64,000 nt of DNA from Allorhodoferax sp032337135. GTDB taxonomy: Bacteria; Pseudomonadota; Gammaproteobacteria; Burkholderiales; Burkholderiaceae_C. Below the pieces are notes generated by a model that was not told the DNA's origin, did not search any database, and saw nothing but the letters and a program-made list of their open reading frames with translations. The first letter of the stretch is position 1; each line of letters begins with the position of its first letter. This document shows, piece by piece, positions 40,307 to 49,772 of the stretch. A program made the translations under genes and the position numbers. The stretch spans positions 558,001 to 622,000 of the forward strand of contig NZ_JAVXZZ010000001.1 in the NCBI RefSeq assembly GCF_032337135.1. Direction: 5' to 3'.

Positions 40307-41110
40307 ATGATTTTAGCCAGCGCGTCCCCTGCCAGCCAGTTGGCCACCTTGTTGGCCGCAACCTGCTATGCATGGCCGGCCATCCGAGGTGCCCGCACAC
40401 CGGACTCGGTCGCACGGCGCTGGGTGCTTATCGCTTGGATTGCGCATGCAGTCGCTTTGGCTCTGGGCATCGGTGGCGGCGACGCACGGTTTGGGTTCGC
40501 ACCGGCCTTGTCCATGACAGTGTGGCTGGTCGCCGCGGTCTACGCCGTTGAATCCCAATTCTTTCCCCAAATCCGGACACGATGGGCCTTGAGTTCCGTC
40601 GGCGTTGTGGCTGTTCTATTGGCCGAGTTGTTTCCAGGCGCCCATCTGAGTTCCAACTCCTCCGGCTGGCTCGCGTTGCATCTGGTGCTTGGCGTTGCGT
40701 GCTATGGACTGTTTGCGGCAGCGGTCATGCACGCGTGGCTGATGGGGCGCGCAGAATCGAGCATTCGCTTGGCCAAGGACCCGCACACCGGCATTCCGTT
40801 GCTGACCCTGGAACGCCTGACCTACCGGCTTGCTGGCGCCGGTTTCGGACTGCTGACATTGACGCTGGTAGCAGGCTGGCTGTTCAGTGATGTCCTTTAC
40901 GGCTCAGGGCACGCCTGGGTCTGGAATCACAAGACCGTATTCGCCGTGTTGGCTTGGGTGGTATTTGCCACCCTGCTGGCGGGGCGCAGGTTTTTCGGTT
41001 GGAGAGGAAAGCGCGCAACCCGTGTTCTGTATGCGGGTGCCACACTGCTGCTCCTGGCCTATGTCGGTTCTCGGTTCGTATTGGAAGTGGTATTGGGGCG
41101 GACAACGTGA
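40307..41110 (+). CDS. CcsA/YpjD-like cytochrome c assembly protein
   Basis: Integral membrane protein of 267 residues with about eight hydrophobic helices. Residues around 125-230 carry the CcsA-family pattern: HLVLGVACYGLFAAAVMHAWLM and the heme-handling motif WVWNHKTVFAVLAWVVFA. It belongs to the cytochrome c biogenesis family, though many proteobacterial relatives next to ffh (YpjD/CorE type) have unproven function. A TAAACT -10-like box lies seven bases before ATG 40307, so the mRNA may have a very short leader. It overlaps the next gene by four bases. Confidence 0.87.
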   Translation: MILASASPASQLATLLAATCYAWPAIRGARTPDSVARRWVLIAWIAHAVALALGIGGGDARFGFAPALSMTVWLVAAVYAVESQFFPQIRTRWALSSVGVVAVLLAELFPGAHLSSNSSGWLALHLVLGVACYGLFAAAVMHAWLMGRAESSIRLAKDPHTGIPLLTLERLTYRLAGAGFGLLTLTLVAGWLFSDVLYGSGHAWVWNHKTVFAVLAWVVFATLLAGRRFFGWRGKRATRVLYAGATLLLLAYVGSRFVLEVVLGRTT

Positions 41111-41343
41111 AATACCTGATCGTGCTGGCCCTGGTCGCGCTGCTGGTCTGGAAATGGCAGGCCGCACGACCAAGGCGTGAGCGCCCACCACAGACGGCAG
41201 TGCCATCCAAGGGCGTGGATCCCGCGGGCACACCGATGCACGCCTGTTCGTTTTGCGGCTTGCATGTACCGCAACCAGAAGCAGTACGAGGTGCCCAGGC
41301 ATGGTACTGCTGCGAAGCCCACCGCCGCCGCGCTGAGGCCTGA
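41107..41343 (+). CDS. small PP0621-type membrane-anchored zinc-ribbon protein
   Basis: Protein of 78 residues starting at GTG 41107, overlapping the previous stop (GTGA). A hydrophobic N-terminus (KYLIVLALVALLVWKW) is followed by a basic linker and a cysteine cluster CSFCGLHVPQPEAV...WYCCEAHRRR that could bind zinc. It ends directly against the pilS start. Conserved next to pilS in betaproteobacteria, function unknown. Confidence 0.8.
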   Translation: MKYLIVLALVALLVWKWQAARPRRERPPQTAVPSKGVDPAGTPMHACSFCGLHVPQPEAVRGAQAWYCCEAHRRRAEA

Positions 41344-43092
41344 ATGTCCGTGAATCCGGAGTCGGTACAACAATCCTGGTTCGGAGACCCCCGGGCATAT
41401 ACGCCAAGGCCCCCCGCAACGCCAGAAACCCACCGGCTATGGCTCGGTTTTATGACTGCGCGCCTGACTGTCGCTGCGGTGCTATTGATCGTGCAGGGTT
41501 CGCTGTTTTTCCTGACGCCAAACCACAGCCTGACCTTGACCATGCTGTGCACACTTTATTTGGCTGCGACACTGATTTCGCGTTTTGTGCTTCAGCCCCA
41601 ACCATTGGGGGGGGCAATCAATCCGATGTGGACACTGCTCGTCGGGGTCGACATCTTGGTATTTGCTGCGTTACAGGTAACCCAGAACCCTGGTATCAAT
41701 TACACACCCCTGTTTGCATTGCCAATACTGTTTGCCTCGGTTCTGGGTACGCTCACCTTGGCATTGGGCACGGCGGCAAGTGTGACGCTACTGCTGATGG
41801 GTGGCAGTTATTGGAATTCCCTGCAGTCTCTGACAGACGCCACACCGTACCTGGTACAGGCTGCGCTCAGTGGAGCGGGCTATTTCGCCGTAGCCTTCCT
41901 GGCACATCAGCTGGCCGTGCGGCTTGTATTGGAAAGCGAGCGCGCGCGCCAGGGTCAGCGCGCTGCAAACATGCAAAAGCGGGTTAATGAGCTCGTGATC
42001 GAAAACTTGCCCGATGGAGTCTTGATTCTGGACAGCCACGGCTGGGTTCGGGCTGCCAATCCGGCCGCTCGCGATATGCTGGAGATGGGGCCGCAGTCCT
42101 CTGGCGCAATGGATCTGAAGTCGCAACCCGCCTGGTCAGCGCTGTTCGAATTGGCGCGGACCAGCCTCGGTACAGGTCAGCCCCTCGAAGAGCAAATACG
42201 CCTAGGGCGTCAGGACCGCAGTGGCCGCCTCCTGCGCGTGCGCACACGGCTGGCCCAGCCCTTGGGCGCGGACGGAGAAAACCTATGCGTCATTTTTCTT
42301 CAGGACCACCGCGAATTGGAAGCGCGGCTGCGCACTGAAAAGTTGGCCAGCATGGGACGCATGTCCGCCGCTGTCGCCCACGAGATCCGCAACCCGCTGG
42401 CGGCCATCAGTCAGGCGAACGCTCTTTTGAGCGAGGACCTGAACGACCCACGCTTGCTCCGCCTCAGCAACATGGTGGATCAAAATGCACGCCGACTGGG
42501 AAAAATCGTGGATGACATCCTGAACGTTAGCAGGGTGCAGCCCCATTCGCGCTCCGACGAACCGTTTGCCGAACTGGTCGGCGTATCGAACTGTGTCGCA
42601 CAACATGTAGCCGAGTGGCTGCAGCAAAACCCCTGGCGCCATGAAATCCCTGTTGAACGCATGGGAGAAGAGGCAGATATCCGATTCGAAAACGACCACT
42701 TGAGGCGTATTCTGTTCAACCTTCTGGATAACGCCCATCGGTATGCCAGTGCAACTCCCGGAGCAATTCGCGTGTGGGTTGATACCACTTCCGTTGAAGA
42801 GCCCTCGGTCGGCGTATGGAGCAATGGAGCCCCATTGGACCCATCCGTGCTGCAACACCTGTTTGAACCCTTTTTTTCTTCCGAGAGCCGCTCCAGCGGA
42901 CTGGGCTTGTTCTTGTGTCGCGAGTTGTGCGCACAGCATGGAGCCACATTGGTATACCGTCGCGTTCCTGCCCCCATGTCGGACGGCACACAAACCGGTA
43001 ACGCGTTCGTGCTGATGGCGCAACGCGCGCATGCCTCGACAACGGGACTGCGTCATACACTTTCCACCCCATGGCAACCCACCCTGTATTGA
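41344..43092 (+). CDS. pilS: sensor histidine kinase PilS
   Basis: Membrane kinase of 582 residues. About six hydrophobic helices lie at residues 35-200 and a PAS domain at about 215-320 (ENLPDGVLILDSHGWVRAANPAARDML). The HisKA box MSAAVAHEIRNPLAAISQANALL holds the phospho-His, and the HATPase region has NLLDNAHRYA and SSGLGLFLCRELC. With PilR it controls sigma-54-dependent type IV pilus genes such as pilA. It begins immediately after the previous stop and overlaps pilR by 22 bp. No pilA is present in the window. Confidence 0.93.
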   Translation: MSVNPESVQQSWFGDPRAYTPRPPATPETHRLWLGFMTARLTVAAVLLIVQGSLFFLTPNHSLTLTMLCTLYLAATLISRFVLQPQPLGGAINPMWTLLVGVDILVFAALQVTQNPGINYTPLFALPILFASVLGTLTLALGTAASVTLLLMGGSYWNSLQSLTDATPYLVQAALSGAGYFAVAFLAHQLAVRLVLESERARQGQRAANMQKRVNELVIENLPDGVLILDSHGWVRAANPAARDMLEMGPQSSGAMDLKSQPAWSALFELARTSLGTGQPLEEQIRLGRQDRSGRLLRVRTRLAQPLGADGENLCVIFLQDHRELEARLRTEKLASMGRMSAAVAHEIRNPLAAISQANALLSEDLNDPRLLRLSNMVDQNARRLGKIVDDILNVSRVQPHSRSDEPFAELVGVSNCVAQHVAEWLQQNPWRHEIPVERMGEEADIRFENDHLRRILFNLLDNAHRYASATPGAIRVWVDTTSVEEPSVGVWSNGAPLDPSVLQHLFEPFFSSESRSSGLGLFLCRELCAQHGATLVYRRVPAPMSDGTQTGNAFVLMAQRAHASTTGLRHTLSTPWQPTLY

Positions 43093-44528
43093 GAGAGGCC
43101 CACGTTCTCGTCGTGGACGATGAACCGGACCTGCGCACACTCTACGAACTCACCTTGTTGCGTGAGGGGTACCGCGTGGACACGGCAGAGTCGGTTGCAC
43201 AGGCACAGCAGTTGCTGAAAGCGGATCAATTTGATGTCGTCCTCACCGATATGCGACTTCCGGACGGTTCCGGCACAGACATACTGACCATGCTGAAGTC
43301 GATGGGGCGTAGCGAGCGCTGTGTTGTCATCACGGCATATGGATCAGCAGAAAATGCGGTCTCCTCCCTTAAAGCTGGTGCCTTCGACTACCTGACAAAA
43401 CCTGTAGACCTGCGCCAGTTCCGCAATGTCGTCAATGCAGCGATCCAGGAAGGTCAAACGATCGCGCGCGCGGTGAAAGCCAACACCGCCGTTAACACCC
43501 CCAACAGTTCGCTGTCCGATGAGCGGCTGATGCGCTTGGTCGGGCAGTCGGCGTGCATGCAACAAGTGCGGGAGCGAATCGTGAAGGTCGCCCGCAGCAT
43601 GGCACCAGTGATGGTGTGTGGCGAGTCGGGGACTGGCAAGGAACTCGTGGCGCAAGCAATCCACCACTGCAGCCACCGAGCACGCGGCCCCTGGGTAGCG
43701 GTGAATTGCAGTGCCATTCCTGAGCATCTTCTCGAAGCGGAGTTTTTTGGTGCGCGCAAAGGTGCTTTCACTGGCGCCACACAGGATCGACCCGGCTTTT
43801 TCCAGGCCGCCGACGGTGGAACCCTGTTTCTGGACGAGATAGGCGACCTCCCCCAGTCCATGCAGGCAAAACTGTTGCGTGTCATTCAGGAGCGCAGTGT
43901 GCGAGCGCTTGGGGCGACACAGGAGGAAGCTGTCGATGTTCGCATCGTCAGTGCAACCCACAAGCACTTACCTACCGAGGTACAAGCTGGACGCTTCCGC
44001 CAGGACTTGTATTACCGGCTCCATGTCATCGACATCCAGGTACCCCCACTGCGAGAGCGGTTGGAGGACCTTCCGGACTTGTGTAGCTCTCTGTTACAGC
44101 GCATAGCCAAGGATTCCGGCCTGCCTGCCAAGCGCATCAGCCCAACGGGATTGGAGCAACTGCGTCGACTTCCGCTGGCAGGCAACGTGCGCGAACTCGA
44201 GAACTTGCTACACAGTGCCGTGGCCTTGAGCGATGGAGACGAAATCGACCTGAACGAACTGCAGCCGCGCCTGACCACAGACAGGGTCGATGGCTCGGTT
44301 GAGGGAAGTGCCCCGCCCCCTGGCAGCGGAACGCCCACATTGGTGGTCCCTCAGGACTTGCAAGCCCACCTTGATCAGGAGGAGCGACGCATTCTCGTGC
44401 AAGTGCTGCAAAACACCGGTTACAACCGCACGTTGGCCGCACAGCGTTTGGGCATCAGTTTGCGTCAGATGCGCTACCGCATTGATCGGCTGGGCATCGA
44501 TATCCCAGGCACCGGTGATGGGGACTGA
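43071..44528 (+). CDS. pilR: sigma-54-dependent response regulator PilR
   Basis: Activator of 485 residues. The receiver domain has VLVVDDEPDLR with the phosphoacceptor Asp in VVLTDMRLPDGSG and Lys in YLTKPVD. The AAA+ domain contains GESGTGKELVAQAIH (Walker A), the sigma-54 contact loop GAFTGATQ, GGTLFLDEIGDLP (Walker B) and the arginine-finger region. A Fis-type helix-turn-helix covers the C-terminus (NRTLAAQRLGISLRQMRYRI). It is co-transcribed with pilS. Its last 11 bp overlap ampD. Confidence 0.95.
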   Translation: MATHPVLREAHVLVVDDEPDLRTLYELTLLREGYRVDTAESVAQAQQLLKADQFDVVLTDMRLPDGSGTDILTMLKSMGRSERCVVITAYGSAENAVSSLKAGAFDYLTKPVDLRQFRNVVNAAIQEGQTIARAVKANTAVNTPNSSLSDERLMRLVGQSACMQQVRERIVKVARSMAPVMVCGESGTGKELVAQAIHHCSHRARGPWVAVNCSAIPEHLLEAEFFGARKGAFTGATQDRPGFFQAADGGTLFLDEIGDLPQSMQAKLLRVIQERSVRALGATQEEAVDVRIVSATHKHLPTEVQAGRFRQDLYYRLHVIDIQVPPLRERLEDLPDLCSSLLQRIAKDSGLPAKRISPTGLEQLRRLPLAGNVRELENLLHSAVALSDGDEIDLNELQPRLTTDRVDGSVEGSAPPPGSGTPTLVVPQDLQAHLDQEERRILVQVLQNTGYNRTLAAQRLGISLRQMRYRIDRLGIDIPGTGDGD

Positions 44529-45120
44529 AAGGGAAGCCCCCCCCCGCTCCGTCGCAGGCACAGCGTGGCTGCGAGGGTGGTATTCGCTGGCTTTCCATCT
44601 ACCCTCCCCAAATTTCGGAAAGCGCCCAGGCAACGCGCACATCGACCTGGTGATCATTCATTCGATCAGCCTACCTCCCGGGCAGTTTGGAACCGGTCAT
44701 GTGCAAGCATTGTTCAGCAATACCATTGACTGGGATGCCCACCCCTACCTCCAAACCATTCGTGGGTTGAAGGTGTCCAGTCATTTCTTCATTGCGCGCA
44801 ATGGCAGCCTGTGGCAGTTCGTCGATTGCGATGCACGCGCATGGCATGCGGGCGCGTCCCACTACCGAGGGCGGGACAACTGCAACGACGACTCCATCGG
44901 CATTGAGCTTGAGGGGCTGGAGGGCCAGTCGTTTGCGCTACCTCAGTACCAACGACTTGAACACCTGCTATCCGATCTGCGCCAGCGCTACCCCCTGACG
45001 TATATTGCCGGGCACGAACACGTGGCTCCGGGACGTAAACAAGACCCGGGGCCGGGATTTGACTGGCATTACCTGCGAACTTCGCGTTCCACACAGGGCC
45101 TGGCATTTCCAGCCGCCTGA
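44518..45120 (+). CDS. ampD: 1,6-anhydro-N-acetylmuramyl-L-alanine amidase AmpD
   Basis: Cytoplasmic zinc amidase of 200 residues in peptidoglycan recycling, complementing Mpl encoded at 55 kb. ATG 44518 gives the usual length; the longer frame to 44290 is a pilR shadow. Zinc and active-site motifs: IDLVIIHSISLP (first His), SSHFFIARNGSLWQFV, RAWHAGASHYRGRDNCNDDSIGIELEG and GHEHVAPGRKQDPGPGFDW (second His and Asp). Loss of such enzymes raises AmpC beta-lactamase in some species; no ampC/ampR is seen here. It overlaps pilR by 11 bp. Confidence 0.95.
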   Translation: MGTEREAPPRSVAGTAWLRGWYSLAFHLPSPNFGKRPGNAHIDLVIIHSISLPPGQFGTGHVQALFSNTIDWDAHPYLQTIRGLKVSSHFFIARNGSLWQFVDCDARAWHAGASHYRGRDNCNDDSIGIELEGLEGQSFALPQYQRLEHLLSDLRQRYPLTYIAGHEHVAPGRKQDPGPGFDWHYLRTSRSTQGLAFPAA

Positions 45121-45235
45121 ACGGCAGTCCGCACAGCGAGTGGATCGTGCGCTCCAAGTTTCGGAGCACTCCACCATTCTGGCCCGAAAACTAGCAGAAC
45201 CTGCAGTTTTTTACAATTACCACATTCCCTTGGAA

Positions 45236-45282
45236 ACACTACCAGTAGTGGTCGGTTATACTTTTGACACTAGATGTAGTGC
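45236..45282 (+). promoter_or_regulatory. pair of NrdR boxes upstream of nrdA
   Basis: Two 16-bp imperfect palindromes of the NrdR type: ACACTACCAGTAGTGG (45236-45251) and ACACTAGATGTAGTGC (45267-45282). They start 31 bp apart, three helical turns, as is typical for this repressor. They lie 78 bp before the nrdA start in the promoter region. nrdR itself is not in the window. Confidence 0.85.
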
Positions 45283-45359
45283 AGCCGGATCACTCCGTTC
45301 ATACAGACTGCACCCCCGCGAGAGACAGCCCAAAACTTCCCACCCCATTAGAGGATTTC

Positions 45360-48284
45360 ATGCAAACTTCCGTCCCATTCGAGGTAAGCACCACCCATGC
45401 TTTCAATCTGAGCGTCCCCGGCACCGAGGAAAGTGCAGCGGCCCCGCAGATGCTCAATCACTACCAGATCATTCGCCGCAATGGTGCCGTAGTACCGTTT
45501 GAACCCAACAAGATTGCCGTGGCCATGATGAAAGCCTTCCTGGCTGTGCATGGCACCCAGGGCGCCGCGTCAGCCAGCGTGCGCGAAACGGTAGAAGCCC
45601 TGACACAGCAGGTCATTCGTGCGCTCGTTCGCTCCCGGCCCAACGGTGGCACCTTTCACATCGAAGACGTGCAAGACCAGGTTGAGCTTTGCCTGATGCG
45701 CTCCAGCAACCATGAGGTTGCCCGAGCCTACGTGCTGTACCGTGAGCGTCGTGCTCAGGAGCGCGCAAAGCAAACGACAACGGAGACACCAGCCACCCCG
45801 GTTATCCACGTGTTGGAAAACGGAGAGCGCGTCGCGTTGAACTTGGGTAAATTGCAGGACGAAATCGAAGCCGCCTGCCAGGGCTTGAGTGCAGATGTCA
45901 AGGCCCAACCCATCGTGGCCGAGACCATGCGCAACCTCTACGACGGCGTGCCGATCGAAGAGGTCTACAAGGCCGCCATCCTGGCTGCCCGCACCCTGAT
46001 CGAAAAAGATCCCGATTACACCTATGCCACGGCACGCCTGCTGTTTGGCACTATCACCCGTGAAATCCTGGGTCGATCGGTCGCGCCACAAGACATGCAG
46101 GCCGCCTATGCCGAGTATTTCCCCATCTATATCCAGAAGGGCATCCAGTACGAACTGCTCGATCCGCGTCTGGCGCAGTTTGACCTCGAGCGCTTGGGCC
46201 AGGCCATCAAGGCCGAGCGCGACCTGAACTTCGACTACCTCGGCCTGCAAACCCTGTATGACCGCTACTTCCTGCACAAGGGTAAACGCCGCATTGAAAT
46301 GCCCCAAGCCTTTTTCATGCGGGTTGCCATGGGCTTGGCGCTCAATGAAATCGACCGTGAGGCACGGGCCATCGAGTTCTATGAGGTGTTGTCCAGCTTC
46401 GACTTCATGTCGAGCACCCCAACGCTTTTCAATGCTGCCACGTTGCGTCCGCAGTTGTCCTCGTGCTACCTGACCACCGTGCCCGACGACCTCAACGGCA
46501 TCTACGACTCCATCAAGGAGAACGCGCTGCTATCCAAGTTTGCCGGTGGCCTGGGCAATGACTGGACCCGTGTGCGTGCCTTGGGTAGCCATATCAAAGG
46601 CACCAACGGCGAGTCCCAAGGTGTGGTGCCCTTCCTCAAGGTCGTGAACGACACCGCCGTGGCCGTGAACCAGGGTGGCAAGCGCAAGGGCGCCGTTTGC
46701 ACCTACCTGGAAACCTGGCACCTGGACATCGAAGAGTTCCTCGAGCTGCGCAAGAACACCGGCGACGACCGCCGCCGCACCCACGACATGAACACGGCCA
46801 ACTGGATCCCGGACCTGTTCATGCGCCGCGTGATGGAAAAGGGCGAGTGGACCTTGTTTTCACCGTCCGAGACGCCAGACTTGCACGACAAGTTCGGCCC
46901 CGAATTCGAAGCCGCGTACGTAGCCTATGAAGCAGCTGCCGCTCGCGGAGAGATCAAGCCCTGCAAGACCGTGCAAGCGACCGACCTGTGGCGCAAGATG
47001 CTGACCATGCTGTTCGAGACCGGCCACCCCTGGATCACGTTCAAGGACGCCTGCAACGTGCGCTCTCCCCAGCAGCACGTGGGCGTAGTGCACTCGTCCA
47101 ACCTGTGCACGGAAATCACCCTCAATACGTCCGACGACGAAACAGCCGTCTGCAACTTGGGCTCGGTGAACCTGCTGCAGCACATCCGCGACGGGAAGCT
47201 CGACCATGCGAAATTGCAACGCACCGTGTCCACCGCCATGCGGATGCTGGACAACGTGATCGACATCAACTACTACGCAGTGAAGAAGGCACGGGATTCG
47301 AACCTGCGCCACCGCCCGGTCGGCCTGGGCGTAATGGCCTTTCAGGACAGCCTGTATGCCCTGCGCACCCCGTACGCCAGCGACGCGGCCCTTGAATTCG
47401 CCGACGAGTCCATGGAAGCCATCTGCTACTACGCCTACTGGGCTTCTACCGAGCTGGCCAAGGAACGTGGCCGCTACTCCAGCTACAAGGGATCGCTGTG
47501 GGACAAGGGCATCCTGCCGATGGACAGCCTCGACCTGCTGGCCCAGGCCCGCGGCGGTTACGTGGAAGTGGACCGCTCCTCGCGCCTGGACTGGGATGCA
47601 CTGCGCAAGAAGATTGCCCAGGACGGCATGCGCAACTCCAACTGCGTCGCCATTGCCCCCACCGCCACCATTTCCAACATCATCGGTGTTGACGCATCGA
47701 TCGAACCGTGCTTCGGCAACCTGTCGGTCAAGTCCAACCTGTCCGGCGAATTCACCATCATCAATGCCGCCCTGGTGCGCGACCTCAAGCGTCTGGGTTT
47801 GTGGGACGAGGTGATGGTCATGGACCTCAAGCACTTTGATGGCTCGCTGGCCCCCATCGATCGTGTACCCCAGGACATCAAGGCGCTGTACGCCACAGCC
47901 TTCGAAGTCGAGCCGAAGTGGCTGGTCGAAGCAGCGGCACGACGCCAGAAATGGATCGACCAGGCGCAGTCCCTCAACATCTACATGGCGGGTGCGTCGG
48001 GCAAGAAACTCGACGAGACCTACAAGTTGGCATGGCTGCGTGGCCTCAAGACCACCTACTACCTGCGCACGACTTCCGCAACCCAGGCAGAGAAATCGAC
48101 CGTTTCTTCAGGACGCCTGAACGCAGTGTCGGCGCACGGTGAAGGCGGAGGGCAAGCATCATCGATGAGTGCCCTGGAAGCCGCCGCTGCCGCAGCACGT
48201 GCACAGATGGATGAAGCTTCCGTTGCAGCCACCGACATTCGCTTCTGCGGCGTCGACGACCCGACCTGTGAGGCTTGTCAATAA
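45360..48284 (+). CDS. nrdA: ribonucleoside-diphosphate reductase alpha subunit (class Ia)
   Basis: Large catalytic subunit of 974 residues. ATG 45360 has GAGG six bases upstream. An ATP-cone allosteric domain covers about 35-125 (IIRRNGAVVPFEPNKIAVAMMKAF); a second ATP-cone-like segment follows at about 145-235 (HVLENGERVALNLGKLQDEIEAAC). The barrel has SSCYLTTVPDDLNG, the active-site NLCTEITLNTSDDETAVCNLGSVNL and PTATISNIIGVDASIEP. The C-terminal CGVDDPTCEACQ carries the thioredoxin-reducible cysteines. It reduces NDPs to dNDPs with NrdB and is controlled by NrdR boxes. Confidence 0.97.
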   Translation: MQTSVPFEVSTTHAFNLSVPGTEESAAAPQMLNHYQIIRRNGAVVPFEPNKIAVAMMKAFLAVHGTQGAASASVRETVEALTQQVIRALVRSRPNGGTFHIEDVQDQVELCLMRSSNHEVARAYVLYRERRAQERAKQTTTETPATPVIHVLENGERVALNLGKLQDEIEAACQGLSADVKAQPIVAETMRNLYDGVPIEEVYKAAILAARTLIEKDPDYTYATARLLFGTITREILGRSVAPQDMQAAYAEYFPIYIQKGIQYELLDPRLAQFDLERLGQAIKAERDLNFDYLGLQTLYDRYFLHKGKRRIEMPQAFFMRVAMGLALNEIDREARAIEFYEVLSSFDFMSSTPTLFNAATLRPQLSSCYLTTVPDDLNGIYDSIKENALLSKFAGGLGNDWTRVRALGSHIKGTNGESQGVVPFLKVVNDTAVAVNQGGKRKGAVCTYLETWHLDIEEFLELRKNTGDDRRRTHDMNTANWIPDLFMRRVMEKGEWTLFSPSETPDLHDKFGPEFEAAYVAYEAAAARGEIKPCKTVQATDLWRKMLTMLFETGHPWITFKDACNVRSPQQHVGVVHSSNLCTEITLNTSDDETAVCNLGSVNLLQHIRDGKLDHAKLQRTVSTAMRMLDNVIDINYYAVKKARDSNLRHRPVGLGVMAFQDSLYALRTPYASDAALEFADESMEAICYYAYWASTELAKERGRYSSYKGSLWDKGILPMDSLDLLAQARGGYVEVDRSSRLDWDALRKKIAQDGMRNSNCVAIAPTATISNIIGVDASIEPCFGNLSVKSNLSGEFTIINAALVRDLKRLGLWDEVMVMDLKHFDGSLAPIDRVPQDIKALYATAFEVEPKWLVEAAARRQKWIDQAQSLNIYMAGASGKKLDETYKLAWLRGLKTTYYLRTTSATQAEKSTVSSGRLNAVSAHGEGGGQASSMSALEAAAAAARAQMDEASVAATDIRFCGVDDPTCEACQ

Positions 48285-48418
48285 GCCTGCATGACATGCA
48301 TGCCGCGCACGCATTCGATGTTCGAACACAACACATCGTGCGTTGCGTGGCCTGTGTGTTTTTTATTTGCTTTTCATTTCACACAACCACTCTCATAATC
48401 GCCTGATTGGAAACACCT

Positions 48419-49603
48419 ATGTTGCACTGGGACGAAGAAGTCAGACCCACTCTGGCGCCTGTGATGCGCGAGCCGACTGCCATGACACCGGCAGCGATTG
48501 GGATTCCCTCCCCCTCCGTTTCCCCAACCACCAACACCCCTGCAATTCCCGCCGCGACTGCACAGCCTGCTATGAATGCGGAAGCACGTCGCGTGCGAGC
48601 GGCGGACAAGCGCATCATCAACGGCAAGACCGACGTCAACCAGCTGGTACCCTTCAAGTACAAGTGGGCCTGGGAGAAATACCTGGCTTCGTGTGCGAAC
48701 CACTGGATGCCGCAAGAGGTCAACATGAATCGCGACATCGCGCTGTGGAAGGACCCCAAGGGTCTGACCGAAGACGAGCGTCGCATCATCAAGCGCAACC
48801 TTGGCTTTTTTGTCACTGCCGATTCGCTGGCCGCAAACAACATCGTGCTGGGCACCTACCGCCACATTACCGCGCCCGAGTGCCGCCAGTTCATGCTGCG
48901 TCAGGCATTTGAAGAGGCAATCCACACCCATGCCTACCAATACATCGTGGAATCGCTGGGCCTGGACGAGGGCGAAGTATTCAACGCCTACAACGAAGTT
49001 GCGTCCATCCGCGACAAGGATGAGTTCCTGATTCCGTTCATTGACGTCATCATGGATCCGGAGTTCAAGACCGGCACGATCGAAGCAGATCGCACCCTGC
49101 TCAAGTCGCTGATCGTCTTTGCTTGCCTCATGGAGGGCCTGTTCTTCTACGTCGGGTTCACGCAAATCCTGGCCTTGGGCCGTCAGAACAAGATGACCGG
49201 TGCCGCCGAGCAGTACCAGTACATCCTGCGCGACGAATCCATGCACTGCAACTTCGGTATCGACCTGATCAACCAGCTGAAAATGGAAAACCCACAGCTT
49301 TGGACGGCTGAGTTCAAGGCCGAAATCAAGGCCTTGTTCGAAAAAGCCGTGGAGCTGGAATACCGCTATGCCGAAGACACCATGCCTCGTGGCGTGCTGG
49401 GCATGAATGCATCCATGTTCAAAGGCTACTTGCGCTACATCGCCAACCGCCGCGCCACCCAGATCGGACTGGAGCCACTCTTCCCCAACGAAGAGAACCC
49501 GTTCCCCTGGATGAGCGAAATGATTGATCTGAAGAAGGAACGTAACTTCTTCGAAACCCGCGTGATTGAATACCAATCAGGCGGTGCATTGTCGTGGGAT
49601 TGA
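48419..49603 (+). CDS. nrdB: ribonucleoside-diphosphate reductase beta subunit
   Basis: Radical-generating subunit of 394 residues housing the diferric-tyrosyl cofactor. ATG 48419 (MLHWDEEV); TTG 48407 also fits. Iron ligands and the tyrosine region are seen in FVTADSLAANN, RQAFEEAIHTHAYQYIVESL and LRDESMHCNFGIDLIN. An unusual N-terminal stretch of about 40 residues is rich in Pro, Thr and Ala (about residues 15-55). The 134-bp spacer after nrdA contains an ACACA...TGTGT stem followed by T6, a possible weak terminator or processing site. Confidence 0.97.
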   Translation: MLHWDEEVRPTLAPVMREPTAMTPAAIGIPSPSVSPTTNTPAIPAATAQPAMNAEARRVRAADKRIINGKTDVNQLVPFKYKWAWEKYLASCANHWMPQEVNMNRDIALWKDPKGLTEDERRIIKRNLGFFVTADSLAANNIVLGTYRHITAPECRQFMLRQAFEEAIHTHAYQYIVESLGLDEGEVFNAYNEVASIRDKDEFLIPFIDVIMDPEFKTGTIEADRTLLKSLIVFACLMEGLFFYVGFTQILALGRQNKMTGAAEQYQYILRDESMHCNFGIDLINQLKMENPQLWTAEFKAEIKALFEKAVELEYRYAEDTMPRGVLGMNASMFKGYLRYIANRRATQIGLEPLFPNEENPFPWMSEMIDLKKERNFFETRVIEYQSGGALSWD

Positions 49604-49772
49604 AGACGCCAATGCTCGTCCGACCCTCGCACCCCGCTCACGCTGCCGCTCGGCATGCTGGCGAGGTGTGGCACCGTGTTCATGGGGCTGGGACTCCACC
49701 CAACCCCATGGATCGTTACCCGCACAAAAACCGCGGGCGACGCTCTTTGTAATCGACTCAAGGAGAATCTCA

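Noticed and set aside
48300..48380. Stem ACACA...TGTGTG plus T6 between nrdA and nrdB as a full terminator
   Set aside because: Only about five base pairs with a long loop; too weak to claim, and nrdA and nrdB are normally co-transcribed.
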